NCBI RefSeq assembly: GCF_039852015.1
Contig: NZ_CP156626.1
Location: forward strand, 2,638,249-2,702,248
Direction: 5' to 3'
Origin: Robbsia sp. KACC 23696
GTDB taxonomy: Bacteria; Pseudomonadota; Gammaproteobacteria; Burkholderiales; Burkholderiaceae
Length of the DNA stretch: 64,000 nt
Shown here: in pieces, positions 1 to 11,034 of the stretch
How positions within the stretch are numbered: position 1 is the stretch's first letter
How the letters are laid out: every line of letters starts with the position of its first letter
Notes under the pieces: model-generated
What the model was told of the DNA's origin: nothing
Database searches by the model: none
Seen by the model: only the letters and a program-made list of their open reading frames with translations
Program-made: the position numbers and the translations under genes

Positions 1-517
1 CCAACTCCAGCCGCACGTCTTCGCTCAGATCCGTCGTATCCGGTCCGATCTCGCCGGCCGTCGCAAGACGTCGGGCGCTGACGCGGTGCGTCGTCGGATC
101 CAGGCGCAGACCGTTGATTGAGACCACGTCTTCCGTCAACTGCGGCGCGCGGCGACGTAGCACCGCCTTGATCCGCGCCATCAATTCCTTCGGCGAGAAC
201 GGTTTGGTCACGTAATCGTCGGCACCGGTTTCCAGCGCCGCGACCTTGTCCGCCTCTTCACCGCGGGCCGTCAGCATGATCAGCGGAATGCTGCGCGTGC
301 GTTCATCGCTGCGCAACTCACGCGCGAAAGCGATACCGGATTTGCCCGGCAACATCCAGTCCAGCAGGATCAGATCCGGCAGGACGTCCCCGATCAGATG
401 CTCCGCCTGCTCGGCGTTATAGGCGCGGATCGCATAATGGCCGGCATGCTCGAGGTTGACGGCGATCAGCTCCGAAATCGACGGTTCGTCTTCGACGACG
501 AGGATACTGCTGGGCAT
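1..517 (-). CDS. phoB: PhoB phosphate-regulon response regulator (partial, C-terminus outside window)
   Basis: The gene reads leftwards from an ATG at 517 and runs off the window edge after about 172 codons. The visible part is a complete receiver domain: the start reads MPSSILVVEDE, the phosphoacceptor Asp lies in LILLDWMLPG, and the conserved Lys is in YVTKPFSPKEL. The beginning of the linker to the winged-helix DNA-binding domain follows; that domain is cut off. PhoB is phosphorylated by PhoR under phosphate starvation and binds Pho boxes such as the one at 5632-5649. It lies 159 bases downstream of phoU, at the end of the pst cluster, the usual Burkholderia order. Identity is firm from the receiver sequence plus context. 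Confidence 0.93.
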   Translation of the reverse strand, partial: MPSSILVVEDEPSISELIAVNLEHAGHYAIRAYNAEQAEHLIGDVLPDLILLDWMLPGKSGIAFARELRSDERTRSIPLIMLTARGEEADKVAALETGADDYVTKPFSPKELMARIKAVLRRRAPQLTEDVVSINGLRLDPTTHRVSARRLATAGEIGPDTTDLSEDVRLEL

Positions 518-676
518 CTTGGCGACTCTCCTGGAGAAACCCTGTTCGACAACACAGGTCAACAACACGGCAACGGGCAATCGCGCCCCTCACCGCCACA
601 TCGGACCAGCGGGGCCTGCGTGGCGGATGATCCGTCGGATCTCCGCGTCACGCAGACCGCCGCCGATAAAACCCGA

Positions 677-1387
677 TCAGCTCAACGCTTCACGTTCCAT
701 CGTCTCGCGCGGCATATGCCGCACATCGGTGCCCTTGACGATGTAGATGATCAATTCGGCGATATTTTTTGCATGATCGCCAATGCGCTCGATGGCCTTC
801 GCCACGAACAGATAATCCAGTCCGACCGAAATCGTCCGTGGATCCTCCATCATATACGTCGCCAGCTTACGCACGAAGGCATCGAATTCGCTATCGATCG
901 AACGATCGTCACGGATGATCTGCAGCGCGGCATTGATGTCCAGGCGCGCGAACGCGTCCAGCACATTGTGCAGAATCGATGCGGCCATTTCACCGGACAG
1001 ACGGATCTCGGCCGTATTGATCGCACGACCGGCGCCATCGTCGATGATCCGTTGCGTGCGCTTCGCGACCTTCTGTGCTTCGTCGCCGGCGCGTTCCAGA
1101 TTCGTGATCGCCTTCGACACCGCCATCAGCAAACGCAGATCACGTGCGGCAGGCTGCCGACGCGCGATGATGTCGTTGCATTGCTGATCGATCTCGATTT
1201 CCATCTCGTTGACACGCCGTTCGGCCGTGGCAACGTGACGGATGGCGGTCTCGTTGTAGTTGTTCAATGCATCCATCGCATTGACGATCTGCGACTCCAC
1301 CAAGCCGCCCATTTCGAGCAGCTTGGAGGACAGCAAGTTCAGATCGGCGTCGAACTGACTCGACAGATGTTGTTTTTCCTGTTGCAT
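677..1387 (-). CDS. phoU: PhoU, phosphate-specific transport system accessory protein
   Basis: A 236-residue all-helical protein with two PhoU three-helix repeats. The first contains the ALNNYNETAIRHV region; the second carries the metal-binding-type signature ERIGDHAKNIAE near residues 199-210. PhoU links the state of the Pst transporter to the PhoR kinase and keeps the Pho regulon off when phosphate is plentiful. The length matches the family (about 235-240). A GAGGA Shine-Dalgarno lies just upstream of the ATG at 1387. It sits 50 bases after pstB, and both presumably belong to one pstCAB-phoU transcript. Confidence 0.96.
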   Translation of the reverse strand: MQQEKQHLSSQFDADLNLLSSKLLEMGGLVESQIVNAMDALNNYNETAIRHVATAERRVNEMEIEIDQQCNDIIARRQPAARDLRLLMAVSKAITNLERAGDEAQKVAKRTQRIIDDGAGRAINTAEIRLSGEMAASILHNVLDAFARLDINAALQIIRDDRSIDSEFDAFVRKLATYMMEDPRTISVGLDYLFVAKAIERIGDHAKNIAELIIYIVKGTDVRHMPRETMEREALS

Positions 1388-1437
1388 GGCCCGTCCTCTT
1401 GGCTTGTCACTCTATCGAATCCGCACGCGGTGCGGCA

Positions 1438-2286
<849 letters not shown>

Positions 2287-2307
2287 GATGGTCGACCTTA
2301 TCCTTGT

Positions 2308-3207
2308 TTACTTTTTCCGCGTGATCAGACGCGCGGCGACATTCAGAGCGAGCACGCCGAGCGTGATCAGGAAGACGCCGGCCCATGCGAGCGATTGCCA
2401 ATCGGCGAAGGGACTCATCGCGAACTGATAAATCGTCACCGGCAGGCTGGCCATCGGCTTGCTCAGATCCGCATTGAAGAACTGATTCGACAAGGCGGTG
2501 AAGAGCAAGGGCGCCGTTTCGCCGGCGATCCGGGCGACACCCAGCAACACGCCGGTGATGATGCCGCCGATCGACGCACGCAGCGTGATCGAGCCGATCA
2601 TCTTCCACTTCGGGATACCCAGTGCGAACGACGCTTCACGCAGTGCCACCGGCACCAGGTTCAACATATTCTCTGTGGTACGAATCACGATCGGGATCTG
2701 CAGCAAGGCCAATGCGATCACGCCGGCAAAACCGCTGAAGTGCCCCATCGTCGCCACGACGATCGCATAGACGAACAAGCCGATGACGATCGACGGCGCC
2801 GACAGCAACACGTCGTTCAGAAAACGCACCAGACTGGCCAGCCAGCTCGCGCGACCGTATTCGGCCAGATACACACCGGCCATCACGCCCAACGGCGTGC
2901 CGATCAGCGTGGCCACGCCGACCATCTCGAAACTGCCGACGATCGCGTTCGCCAGACCGCCGTCGCCCGAATTCGGCGCCGGCGTCGACTCGGTGAACAG
3001 ATTGATGCTAAGGCCACCCACGCCCAGATGAATGGTCGTGTACAGGATCCACAGCAGCCAGACCAGACCGAACACCATCGCCGCCAAAGACAGCGTCAGC
3101 GCGACGCCATTGACGCGACGGCGCTTGGCCTGAAGCTTTTCCTTGATGATCGCGTCGCGCTGTTCGCGCGCTTGCGGACGTTGCAGACTCATCGATTGAT
3201 CGCTCAC
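2308..3207 (-). CDS. pstA: PstA, inner-membrane permease of the phosphate ABC transporter
   Basis: A 299-residue permease with about six hydrophobic segments and the ABC-permease EAA region ([15 protein letters not shown] followed by [15 protein letters not shown]). It pairs with PstC to form the phosphate channel. The start is a GTG at 3207 and overlaps the pstC stop in a GTGA arrangement of 4 bases, which suggests translational coupling; a GAGGG Shine-Dalgarno lies within the pstC tail. An ATG six codons in is a possible alternative start. Confidence 0.96.
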   Translation of the reverse strand: MSDQSMSLQRPQAREQRDAIIKEKLQAKRRRVNGVALTLSLAAMVFGLVWLLWILYTTIHLGVGGLSINLFTESTPAPNSGDGGLANAIVGSFEMVGVATLIGTPLGVMAGVYLAEYGRASWLASLVRFLNDVLLSAPSIVIGLFVYAIVVATMGHFSGFAGVIALALLQIPIVIRTTENMLNLVPVALREASFALGIPKWKMIGSITLRASIGGIITGVLLGVARIAGETAPLLFTALSNQFFNADLSKPMASLPVTIYQFAMSPFADWQSLAWAGVFLITLGVLALNVAARLITRKK

Positions 3208-4220
3208 TTGCGGCCCTCTTGTTTTTGCAGACGCAACAGCATCAGTTTCGACAGCGCCAGCACGATGAAGGTGATGACGAAGAGGATCAGACCCAGTTCC
3301 ATCAGCGCGGACGTATGCAGACCCGGTTCCGCTTCGGCGAATTCATTCGCCAACGCCGACGTGATGCTGTTACCCGGCGCGAACAGCGAGATGCCGGAGA
3401 ACATATTCGTATTGCCGATAACGAAGGTCACCGCCATCGTTTCTCCGAGCGCACGGCCGAGGCCGAGCATGACCCCGCCGATGACGCCCGTTTTCGTGAA
3501 CGGCAAGACCACGCGCCACATCACTTCCCAGGTCGTGCAGCCGATCCCGTAGGCCGATTCTTTCAACAGCACCGGCGTCACTTCAAACACGTCGCGCATC
3601 ACGGCCGAGATGTAGGGAATGATCATGATGGCCAGGATCACGCCGGCACACAGCAGACCGATGCCGATCGGCGGCCCCTGAAACAAGGCACCGACGAGCG
3701 GCAAGCCACCGAGCAGATGCTTCAGCGGTGCCTGGAAATACGTCGAGAAGATCGGCGCGAAGACCAGCAGGCCCCACATGCCGTAGACGATCGACGGAAT
3801 GGCCGCGAGCAGCTCGATCGCGATACCGAGCGGACGGCGCAACCATGCCGGCGACAGTTCCGTCAGGAACAACGCAATACCGAAGCTCACCGGCACGGCG
3901 ATGATCATCGCGATGACCGACGTGACGATCGTGCCGTAGATCGGCACCAGCGCGCCGAAGTGCTGATTCGGCGGATCCCATTCGCTATTGGTCAGGAAAC
4001 TGAAGCCGAAGGTGTGCAAGGTCGGCCAGGATTCGACGACCAGAGAGACGATGATGCCGCCGAGCAGCACCAGGGTGATCAAGGCACTCGCGCGGGTAAG
4101 CAGGCCGAACAGCATATCGCCGAACTGACCTGGCGCGCGTGGCGGCGCCGACGACGCGCCCGGCGGCATCGCGCCGGGGGAGACGCCGCCTTGGGAGGCT
4201 GCGGAAGAGATATCTGACAT
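3204..4220 (-). CDS. pstC: PstC, inner-membrane permease of the phosphate ABC transporter
   Basis: A 338-residue permease with six hydrophobic segments. The conserved cytoplasmic loop reads [16 protein letters not shown] and continues to [17 protein letters not shown] start it at the ATG at 4220 (MSDISSAA). The frame stays open upstream to 4355, but that extension is Arg/Cys-rich and unlike PstC. The N-terminal 35 residues are Pro/Ala/Gly-rich before the first membrane segment. It overlaps pstA by 4 bases. It is separated from pstS by 315 bases that hold a second Pho-box-like repeat. Confidence 0.94.
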   Translation of the reverse strand: MSDISSAASQGGVSPGAMPPGASSAPPRAPGQFGDMLFGLLTRASALITLVLLGGIIVSLVVESWPTLHTFGFSFLTNSEWDPPNQHFGALVPIYGTIVTSVIAMIIAVPVSFGIALFLTELSPAWLRRPLGIAIELLAAIPSIVYGMWGLLVFAPIFSTYFQAPLKHLLGGLPLVGALFQGPPIGIGLLCAGVILAIMIIPYISAVMRDVFEVTPVLLKESAYGIGCTTWEVMWRVVLPFTKTGVIGGVMLGLGRALGETMAVTFVIGNTNMFSGISLFAPGNSITSALANEFAEAEPGLHTSALMELGLILFVITFIVLALSKLMLLRLQKQEGRK

Positions 4221-4535
4221 GATGTCGAGTCGCGATGGCACAAGTGCCTGAAAGGCACGATGGCAAATAGGATGGAAGCCACCCCTTCTGCCGCCCGAAA
4301 ATACACTGCCACCCGCCGACACCGCGGGACATCCGGTCGGCACTGCAGGCAGCACGCCGTCACCGAAACGTCACCAAAATGTCATCGAATGGCGTTGGAT
4401 ACGTTTATGGGTACCCATCGTCGCCGCCACGCCGCGCGTAGCCGTCCCGCTGAGTACCCCGTACTGCACACTGTTTTTTTTGATGCCACCGTGGCGCGAT
4501 TCCCGTGAGAACCGGCACGGCGTGCCTGCCCTACC
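4221..4535. other. Intergenic region between pstS and pstC
   Basis: This 315-base stretch has no convincing gene. A short open frame at 4260-4508 on the plus strand is Arg/His-rich and looks like chance. The one structured element I see is the three-unit direct repeat at 4358-4386. A T-run near 4473-4480 is not preceded by a good hairpin. Confidence 0.6.
4358..4386 (+). promoter_or_regulatory. Pho-box-like direct repeat, three units with 11-base period
   Basis: Three heptamers, CGTCACC at 4358, CGTCACC at 4369 and TGTCATC at 4380, begin exactly 11 bases apart. This is the spacing of PhoB half-sites, which resemble CTGTCAT or CTGTCAC. The orientation is plus, opposite to pstC, which starts 138 bases away. 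PhoB binding here is an inference from spacing and similarity. Confidence 0.5.
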
Positions 4536-5567
4536 TTACTCTGCCGCGACAACCTTGCCCGAGCCGTCCTTCACGTTCTTCCACGCATTGTGGATTTGCG
4601 AGACGACCGATGCCGGCAGCGGGATGTAATCCAGCGACGACGCGCCGGCATTACCGTTCTTGAACGACCAGTCGAAGAACTTCAGCACGGCCGCGCCTTG
4701 TTCCGGCTTGTCCTGCGATGCATGGATCATCACGTACGTGGCAGCCACGATCGGCCACGCGTTGGCGCCGTCGGTGTTGGTCAGGATCTGGTAGAACGTC
4801 TTGTTCCAGTCCGCGCTACCCGAAGCAGCCTTGAACGTGTCGACCGTCGGCGCGACAACCTTGCCTGCCGCGTTCTTCATGTCCGCGTAGGTCATGTGGT
4901 TCTGCGTCGCGTAAGCCGACTCGACGTAACCGATCGCGCCGGGCAGGCGTTGCACGAATGCCGCCACGCCGTCGTTACCCTTGCCGCCCGTACCCGTCGG
5001 CCAGTTGACCGTTGCGCCTTCGCCGATCTTCGCCTTCCAGTCCGCGCTGACCTTCGACAGGTAGTTCGTGAACACGAACGACGTGCCCGAACCGTCGGCA
5101 CGACGCACCACGGCGATGTCCGTATCCGGCAGCTTCAGCTTCGGATTCAATGCGACGATTTCCGGCGCATTCCACTTCGTGATCTTGCCTTGATAGATGT
5201 CGGCCAGGACTTGGCCCGACAACACCAGTTGGCCGGCCTTCACGCCCGGAATGTTCACGACCGGCACGATGCCGCCGACAACCGTCGGGAATTCGACCAG
5301 ACCGTTCTTGGCCAGTTCCTCGTCCGTCATCGGAACGTCGGAACCTGCGAAGTCAACCGTCTTCGCTTGAATTTGCTTGATGCCCCCGGAAGAGCCGATG
5401 CCTTGATAGTTGACCTTGTTGCCGGTCGCTTTTTGATAGTCGGCTGCCCACTTGCCATAGACCGGTGCGGCGAACGTGCTACCGGCACCCGTGATGTCTG
5501 CGGCGTGGCCCGCGGTGGCGACGAGGGCGGTGACCAAGCCGGCGATCGCGGTTTTCATCAAGTTCAT
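4536..5567 (-). CDS. pstS: PstS, periplasmic phosphate-binding protein
   Basis: A 343-residue secreted binding protein. The start chosen is the ATG at 5567 ([10 protein letters not shown]), which has a GGAGAGG Shine-Dalgarno; the frame extends ten codons further without a better site. The signal peptide is followed by cleavage after GHA, before [10 protein letters not shown]. Phosphate-binding landmarks are [34 protein letters not shown] and [11 protein letters not shown]. It delivers phosphate to PstCA. A strong Pho box lies upstream, and a terminator at 5734-5771 separates it from glmM, so it is probably transcribed from its own PhoB-dependent promoter. Confidence 0.97.
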   Translation of the reverse strand: MNLMKTAIAGLVTALVATAGHAADITGAGSTFAAPVYGKWAADYQKATGNKVNYQGIGSSGGIKQIQAKTVDFAGSDVPMTDEELAKNGLVEFPTVVGGIVPVVNIPGVKAGQLVLSGQVLADIYQGKITKWNAPEIVALNPKLKLPDTDIAVVRRADGSGTSFVFTNYLSKVSADWKAKIGEGATVNWPTGTGGKGNDGVAAFVQRLPGAIGYVESAYATQNHMTYADMKNAAGKVVAPTVDTFKAASGSADWNKTFYQILTNTDGANAWPIVAATYVMIHASQDKPEQGAAVLKFFDWSFKNGNAGASSLDYIPLPASVVSQIHNAWKNVKDGSGKVVAAE

Positions 5568-5631
5568 GACCTCTCCATTGAAGTGAAATGCGGACAATGC
5601 CGCAGGACAGAACGGAGCTTAAGTGACGAAC

Positions 5632-5649
5632 ATGACAGTCATGTGACAG
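5632..5649 (-). promoter_or_regulatory. Pho box upstream of pstS
   Basis: Read on the minus strand the site is CTGTCAC, four bases, CTGTCAT: two near-consensus PhoB heptamers with an exact 11-base period, 65 bases before the pstS start codon and in the same orientation. A weaker third TCGTCAC copy lies at 5623-5629, offset by 9 rather than 11 bases. Confidence 0.85.
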
Positions 5650-5733
5650 TCGCAATCGACGCTTGGTATTGCAAGAATCGGTCGAAATGACCGCACCACG
5701 AAACCGTAGGTCGGTATTGTCGTTATTTTTAAT

Positions 5734-5771
5734 AAAAAAACGTGCACTCCCAGCGGAAATGCACGTTTTTT
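5734..5771. terminator. Rho-independent terminator between glmM and pstS
   Basis: A hairpin with stem CGTGCA/TGCACG at 5741-5765 is flanked by seven A on one side and six T on the other, so it can act in both directions. The likely job is ending the glmM transcript on the minus strand. Confidence 0.8.
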
Positions 5772-5810
5772 CTACCGCATGCCCGCTATCGGGCAATCGT
5801 TTGAACGCGC

Positions 5811-7337
5811 TCAGGCGAAAGCCTTCCTTACCGCCTCGGAGATGGCTTCCGCGTGTTGCGTCGCCGCCTCGGCCTTCTCTGCCTCGACCATGACGCGCAG
5901 GACCGGTTCCGTGCCGGAGGCACGGATCAGCACCCGACCGGTGCCCGACAGCGCCGTATTCGCATGATCGATCGCCGCGCTGATCGACGGATCGGCTTTC
6001 CAATCGGCGCCGGCCGCAATACGCACATTGATCAGCTTCTGCGGGAACAGCGTCAGACCCTCGAGCAGGGCCGCCAGCGTCTTGCCACTGCGGCGCATTG
6101 CCGCCAGGACCAGCAATGCCGAGACGATGCCGTCGCCGGTCGTGTGACGATCCAGCGACAGAATATGTCCCGATCCCTCCGCGCCCAGCTGCCAGTCGCG
6201 CTCGCGCAGTTGCTCGAGGACATAGCGGTCGCCGACCGCGGCGCGCACGAAGCCGACGTTGAGGCGCCCCAGAGCCTGTTCGACCGCCAGATTCGTCATC
6301 AACGTGCCCACGGCCCCGGGCACGGAACCGTCGGTCGCGATCCGGTCCTGGACCAGCACATACAGCAACTCGTCGCCGTTGAACAAGCGTCCGCTCGCGT
6401 CCACCACCAGCAGACGATCGGCGTCGCCGTCCAGCGCGATGCCGAGGTCTGCCTGGTTCTGGCGCACCGACTCGATCAAGGCATCGGGTGCTGTAGCACC
6501 GACGCCGTCGTTGATGTTGAAGCCGTTCGGCCGGACGCCGATGGGGATCACTTCCGCGCCCAGCTCATGAAACACGCTGGGCGCGATGTCGTACGCCGCA
6601 CCGTTTGCGCAATCGACGACCAGACGCATGCCGCGCAGATCGTAGTTGGCCGGGAACGTGCTCTTGCAGAACTCGATATAGCGACCGGCCGCATCGTCGA
6701 GCCGACGTGCACGGCCGAGCTTCTCGGACGGCGCACAGGATTGCGGTTCTTCCAGCCGCGCCTCGATCTGACGCTCGATATCGTCGGGCAGCTTGTTCCC
6801 GTCGGCGCTGAAGAACTTGATACCGTTGTCGTAGTAGGGGTTGTGCGAGGCACTGATCACGACACCGGCCGACAGGCGCAACGCGCGCGTCAGATAGGCA
6901 ATGGCCGGCGTCGGCATCGGCCCCGCCAGCATCACGTCGACGCCGGCTGCGGCGAAGCCGGCTTCCAGCGCCGCCTCCAGCATATAACCGGAAATACGCG
7001 TGTCCTTGCCGATCAGGACGGTCGGGCGACCGGCCCGAAACAAACCGCGCCGCTCCCCGTCCTTGCCGATCGAACGCTCGCCCGATCGCTGCTCGGCCTC
7101 AGCGGCGCCCTGCCCGGCAGCCGCCACCAAGGCATCGGCCTCGTCGTCGTAGGACGGTCGTTGCGGGGCCGCGCCCGGCAGCGGACGCGGTTCGGGCGCG
7201 CGTGGCGCCGAATCGGTCGCGTGCACCAGCACTTCGCCTGCCGCATAGCCCAGCTTCAGTACAAAATCGGGCGTGATCGGCGCTTCGCCTACGCGCCCAC
7301 GGATCCCATCGGTTCCAAAATATCGCCGGCCAGCCAT
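5811..7337 (-). CDS. glmM: GlmM phosphoglucosamine mutase with an extra N-terminal insertion
   Basis: Converts glucosamine-6-phosphate to glucosamine-1-phosphate for UDP-GlcNAc synthesis, feeding peptidoglycan and LPS. Motifs: start [14 protein letters not shown]; catalytic phosphoserine loop SASHNP (Ser about residue 164); metal loop DGDADR; sugar loop EGSGH; phosphate loop [11 protein letters not shown] near the end. The protein is 508 residues, about 60 longer than usual. The excess is a single Ala/Pro/Glu/Arg-rich insertion at about residues 41-103, between the helix ending AAGEVLVHA and the strand TVLIGKDTR. All catalytic motifs are intact, so it should be active. An AGAGGAG Shine-Dalgarno precedes the ATG. 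The usual Burkholderia partner folP lies upstream. Confidence 0.96.
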   Translation of the reverse strand: MAGRRYFGTDGIRGRVGEAPITPDFVLKLGYAAGEVLVHATDSAPRAPEPRPLPGAAPQRPSYDDEADALVAAAGQGAAEAEQRSGERSIGKDGERRGLFRAGRPTVLIGKDTRISGYMLEAALEAGFAAAGVDVMLAGPMPTPAIAYLTRALRLSAGVVISASHNPYYDNGIKFFSADGNKLPDDIERQIEARLEEPQSCAPSEKLGRARRLDDAAGRYIEFCKSTFPANYDLRGMRLVVDCANGAAYDIAPSVFHELGAEVIPIGVRPNGFNINDGVGATAPDALIESVRQNQADLGIALDGDADRLLVVDASGRLFNGDELLYVLVQDRIATDGSVPGAVGTLMTNLAVEQALGRLNVGFVRAAVGDRYVLEQLRERDWQLGAEGSGHILSLDRHTTGDGIVSALLVLAAMRRSGKTLAALLEGLTLFPQKLINVRIAAGADWKADPSISAAIDHANTALSGTGRVLIRASGTEPVLRVMVEAEKAEAATQHAEAISEAVRKAFA

Positions 7338-7450
7338 GGCTTCTCCTCTACTAGTCGTGCCGGTGCTGTCGCGCGCAGCGTGCCAACGCGCACACAGCGT
7401 CCGTCTGCTTCACAAACCGCTTCACCAACTGATTATGCGTTCGATACGGC

Positions 7451-8692
7451 TCAATCGGCGCGACGTTCGCCGGCGCCGTCATCGACGCCCAGAGCGATCG
7501 CATCCGCGGCGCGCTCCGTAGCGGCATCGCGCCGCGACGGCGCCCCGTCCTGCGCGAATTCGTCGCCGGTCCGCGCCTCACCGCGGCGATCGGATGCCAT
7601 CTCGACGATCGCACTGCGCGGCTGCGGCGCGGCCGGGTCGTCCTGACCGATGGCGCTCCAGACCGACAACGCTTCCACCGTCTGCGCAACGTCGTGGACA
7701 CGGACGATCGCGGCGCCGCGCTCTGCCGCACAGACAGCCGCCGCCACGCTGGCGATCACCCGCTCGGCAGGCGTAGGCGCCTCGCCGCCCTGCGACGGCA
7801 TCACCGCCGCCAGCATCGATTTGCGCGACATGCCGACCAGAATCGGCAAGCCGCCCGGCGACGTCATCGGCAGATCCCGCAATAGGCGGAAGTTGTGCGC
7901 AACGGACTTGCCGAAGCCAAAGCCGGGATCGACGACGATACGCTCACGCGCGATACCCGACGATTCCAAGGCAATCACGCGCCGTTCAAGAAAGTGGCGC
8001 ACCTCGTCGACGACATCTTCATAGGACGGCGCATCCTGCATCGTCGCCGGTGCGCCCTGCATATGCATCGCACAGACGCCGCATTGGCTGCGCGCCACCA
8101 CTTCGAGCGCCCCGTCCTCGGTAAACGCACGAATGTCGTTAATCATGTCGGCGCCCGCTTCGAGCGTCGCGCGCATCACTTCCGGCTTATACGTGTCGAT
8201 CGACAAGGCCACACCGCAATCGCGCAATGCCTCGACCACCGGCAATACGCGATCCAGCTCCTCGCCGAGCGAGACCTCGGGCGCACCGGGCCGCGTCGAT
8301 TCGCCGCCGATATCGAGGATATGCACCCCTTCTCGGATCATCGCCTCGGCGCGCCGTAACGCAGCGTCGCGCATCTGAAACTTGCCGCCATCGGAAAACG
8401 AATCCGGCGTGACATTCAGAATACCCATCACGAGCGGCTGCGCCAATGAAAAACGGAAACGCCCGCAGCGCAGAATGCCATGGTCGCCAGCCAAGCCGGA
8501 CGGAAGTACCCCATACAGCGACGGTGCGCGCGAGGCGCCGCTCGACACCAGCGAGGCAGCCGCTGAGACCAACGCGGTGTCGGCCGAGACAGCGGACGCG
8601 CCCTGTGCCATACCGGAGGAAGACGCATCCGAGGACAAGGGTGCGGTCGAAAGCGAGCCCGGCAAGCCGGGTGCGGAGGAAGAGGAAGTCAA
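7451..8692 (-). CDS. folP: Dihydropteroate synthase FolP with N- and C-terminal extensions
   Basis: Condenses para-aminobenzoate with dihydropterin pyrophosphate in folate synthesis. The TIM-barrel core is clear: MGILNVTPDSFSDGG, the pterin site IDIGGESTRPGA (written here as LDIGGESTRPGA), ISIDTYKPEV-like SIDTYKPEV, the VVDPGFGFGKS loop, and SRKS with VHDVAQT at the end. The core starts only about 80 residues in. The listed start is a TTG at 8692 with a Ser/Ala-rich lead that has no family counterpart and no good ribosome site. An ATG at 8611 or another start closer to the core (around 8500) is possible. About 55 polar residues extend the C-terminus. The enzyme call is firm; the start is uncertain. 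Confidence 0.9.
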   Translation of the reverse strand: MTSSSSAPGLPGSLSTAPLSSDASSSGMAQGASAVSADTALVSAAASLVSSGASRAPSLYGVLPSGLAGDHGILRCGRFRFSLAQPLVMGILNVTPDSFSDGGKFQMRDAALRRAEAMIREGVHILDIGGESTRPGAPEVSLGEELDRVLPVVEALRDCGVALSIDTYKPEVMRATLEAGADMINDIRAFTEDGALEVVARSQCGVCAMHMQGAPATMQDAPSYEDVVDEVRHFLERRVIALESSGIARERIVVDPGFGFGKSVAHNFRLLRDLPMTSPGGLPILVGMSRKSMLAAVMPSQGGEAPTPAERVIASVAAAVCAAERGAAIVRVHDVAQTVEALSVWSAIGQDDPAAPQPRSAIVEMASDRRGEARTGDEFAQDGAPSRRDAATERAADAIALGVDDGAGERRAD

Positions 8693-8769
8693 GGTATTGC
8701 TCTACATCAAAAGGAACCGCGTGGCAGCGGCGATGGCGGCATCCGTCACACCACACTGTACGCCGCACC

Positions 8770-8803
8770 AAAGAAAAAGGGCCGGTGCAATCTGCACCGG
8801 CCC
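8770..8803 (-). terminator. Rho-independent terminator after ftsH
   Basis: An 11-base-pair stem GGGCCGGTGCA/TGCACCGGCCC at 8779-8803, with a 3-base loop, is followed on the minus strand by TTTTTCTTT. It lies 17 bases past the ftsH stop, so folP needs its own promoter or read-through. Confidence 0.87.
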
Positions 8804-8820
8804 ATTAGTGTATCCGCTTA

Positions 8821-10710
8821 TTAAGCTGGCGCCGTCACACTGGTGGGCGCTTTTGCATCGGAGCCACCGCCACCGTTCGTCGGGCTACCCCCCGACGGTG
8901 GCGGCAAATTCTTCGGCGGTCGCGGGTTCTTACCCGACATGATGTCGTCGACCTGATCCGCATCGATGGTTTCCCATTCGAGCAGTGCGGTGACCATCAC
9001 TTCGACCTTCGCGCGGTGCTCTTCCAACAGGCCCCGTGCACGAGCGTACTGATCGTCGAGGATGCGACGGATTTCCGCGTCGACCTTCTGCTGCGTCGCT
9101 TCCGACACCGTCTTCGACGACATACGGCCGAACACACCGTCTTGCTCCGTATCGACATACACCATCGTGCCAAGCACATCGGACATGCCGTAACGCGTCA
9201 CCATATCGCGCGCCATCTTCGTCGCACGCTCGAAGTCGTTGGACGCACCGGTCGACATCGAATTCAGGAACACTTCCTCAGCAGCACGGCCACCGAACAG
9301 GATCGCGATTTCTTCATACATCCGTTCACGATACAGATTCACGCGATCGTGTTCCGGCAACTGCCAGGTGATCCCCAATGCCCAGCCACGCGGCATGATC
9401 GACACCTTGTGCACCGGATCCGCCAGCGGCAACAGCTTGGCGACCACCGCATGACCCGACTCGTGATACGCCGTATTGCGACGCTCTTCCTCGCGCATCA
9501 CGGCTGACCGACGCTCCGGACCCATGAAGATCTTGTCCTTCGCATCTTCGAAATCCTGCATCTCGACGATCCGCTTGCCGCGACGTGCTGCGAACAGCGC
9601 TGATTCGTTGACCAGGTTCGCCAGATCGGCGCCCGAGAAGCCCGGCGTGCCGCGTGCAATCACTGCCGCATCGACGTCGCCCGAAATCGGCACCTTGCGC
9701 AGGTGGACCTTCAAGATCTGCTCGCGACCGCGGATATCCGGCAGGCCGACGTAGACTTGACGGTCGAAACGACCCGGACGCAGCAGCGCTTTGTCCAGCA
9801 CGTCCGAACGGTTCGTCGCCGCGATCACGATGACGCCCGAGTTGGCCTCGAAACCGTCCATCTCGACCAGCATCTGGTTCAAGGTCTGTTCGCGTTCGTC
9901 ATTACCGCCGCCCATCCCGGCACCGCGATGACGACCCACCGCATCGATTTCATCAATGAAAACGATACACGGTGCGTGCTTCTTTGCTTGCTCGAACATG
10001 TCGCGAACGCGGGCCGCGCCCACACCGACGAACATTTCGACAAAGTCCGAACCGGAAATGCTGAAGAACGGCACCTTCGCTTCGCCAGCAATCGCCCGCG
10101 CCAGCAAGGTTTTACCGGTACCCGGCGGCCCGACCAGCAGCACGCCGCGCGGGATACGCCCACCCAGTTTCTGGAATTTCTGCGGGTCGCGCAGGAAGTC
10201 GACCAGTTCGCTGACTTCTTCCTTCGCCTCGTCGCAACCGGCGACATCGGTGAAGTTGATCGCGTTGTTGTTCTCGTCGATCAGCCGCGCTCGGGATTTA
10301 CCGAAAGAAAAGGCGCCGCCCTTACCCCCGCCCTGCATCTGTCGCATCATGTAGAACCAGAACACCATCAACAGGATGGAGGGCCCCACGTACGTCAGGA
10401 TCGATACCAGCAGATTCGGTTCGTCTTCCGGCTTGCCGCTGACCTGAACACCGTACTTCATCAGATCGCCGACCATCCAGATATCGCCCGGCTGCACGAT
10501 CGTGTACTTGTTGCCGTCCGACGGCGTCACGTTCAACGTGCGTCCCTGGACCGTCACGGCTTTGATCTTGCCGTTCTTCGCGTCATCCATGAACTGCGAG
10601 TACGGCACGCCTTCCTGAACGCGAGGCTTGTCGAACTGCTTGAACACCGTAAACAGCACCAGTGCGATGACCAGCCACACTGCCGCTTTCGAGAACATAT
10701 TGTTGTTCAA
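8821..10710 (-). CDS. ftsH: FtsH, membrane-anchored ATP-dependent zinc metalloprotease
   Basis: A 629-residue AAA protease that degrades damaged membrane proteins and regulators such as LpxC and sigma-32. It has a first membrane segment at residues 9-23, a periplasmic domain, a second segment near 102-121, then Walker A GPPGTGKT at 194-201, Walker [16 protein letters not shown], the second region of homology [18 protein letters not shown], and the zinc site HESGH. The start is a TTG at 10710: an AAGGAG sits seven bases before it, while the ATG four codons in is too far from that site. The C-terminal tail is Pro/Gly/Ala-rich and variable. rlmE lies upstream, the usual pairing. Confidence 0.98.
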   Translation of the reverse strand: MNNNMFSKAAVWLVIALVLFTVFKQFDKPRVQEGVPYSQFMDDAKNGKIKAVTVQGRTLNVTPSDGNKYTIVQPGDIWMVGDLMKYGVQVSGKPEDEPNLLVSILTYVGPSILLMVFWFYMMRQMQGGGKGGAFSFGKSRARLIDENNNAINFTDVAGCDEAKEEVSELVDFLRDPQKFQKLGGRIPRGVLLVGPPGTGKTLLARAIAGEAKVPFFSISGSDFVEMFVGVGAARVRDMFEQAKKHAPCIVFIDEIDAVGRHRGAGMGGGNDEREQTLNQMLVEMDGFEANSGVIVIAATNRSDVLDKALLRPGRFDRQVYVGLPDIRGREQILKVHLRKVPISGDVDAAVIARGTPGFSGADLANLVNESALFAARRGKRIVEMQDFEDAKDKIFMGPERRSAVMREEERRNTAYHESGHAVVAKLLPLADPVHKVSIMPRGWALGITWQLPEHDRVNLYRERMYEEIAILFGGRAAEEVFLNSMSTGASNDFERATKMARDMVTRYGMSDVLGTMVYVDTEQDGVFGRMSSKTVSEATQQKVDAEIRRILDDQYARARGLLEEHRAKVEVMVTALLEWETIDADQVDDIMSGKNPRPPKNLPPPSGGSPTNGGGGSDAKAPTSVTAPA

Positions 10711-11034
10711 GGCACCACTCCTTCACTGATATCGCCGGCCGGCCGGGACATCAAGGCCATGTCCGAGCTGCTCCAGCGCATTCTAATCCACTCCGACAAC
10801 CCCCGCCATAGACAGGGCCGTGATGAACGGCCTGGTCCGCCAGGCGGAGTCTTGGTCGTCGAAATGGCATTCCGGGCGTTTTCCCGTCCTATTTCCGCTT
10901 TATCCCGCTAAAACCCGTTGCGACCTCACGGCCGCGCGGCACCTTTCATTACGATCCTAAGCCCATACACGCTGAAAAGATGTTTCAGAATGTTGCGGAC
11001 CGGTGCGGAAATCAGGCAATACACGCTCGGCACG
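10711..11034. other. Intergenic region upstream of ftsH
   Basis: 324 bases between rlmE and ftsH without a credible gene. It holds the ftsH ribosome site next to the TTG start and a small GC-rich inverted repeat (CCTGGTCCGCCAGG) near 10832-10845. The length suggests ftsH has its own promoter here, but I do not see a clear -35/-10 pair. Confidence 0.5.

Noticed and set aside
4260-4508. Small plus-strand open frame between pstS and pstC
   Set aside because: Arg/His-rich, no ribosome site and no recognisable motif; it overlaps the Pho-box-like repeat and looks like chance.
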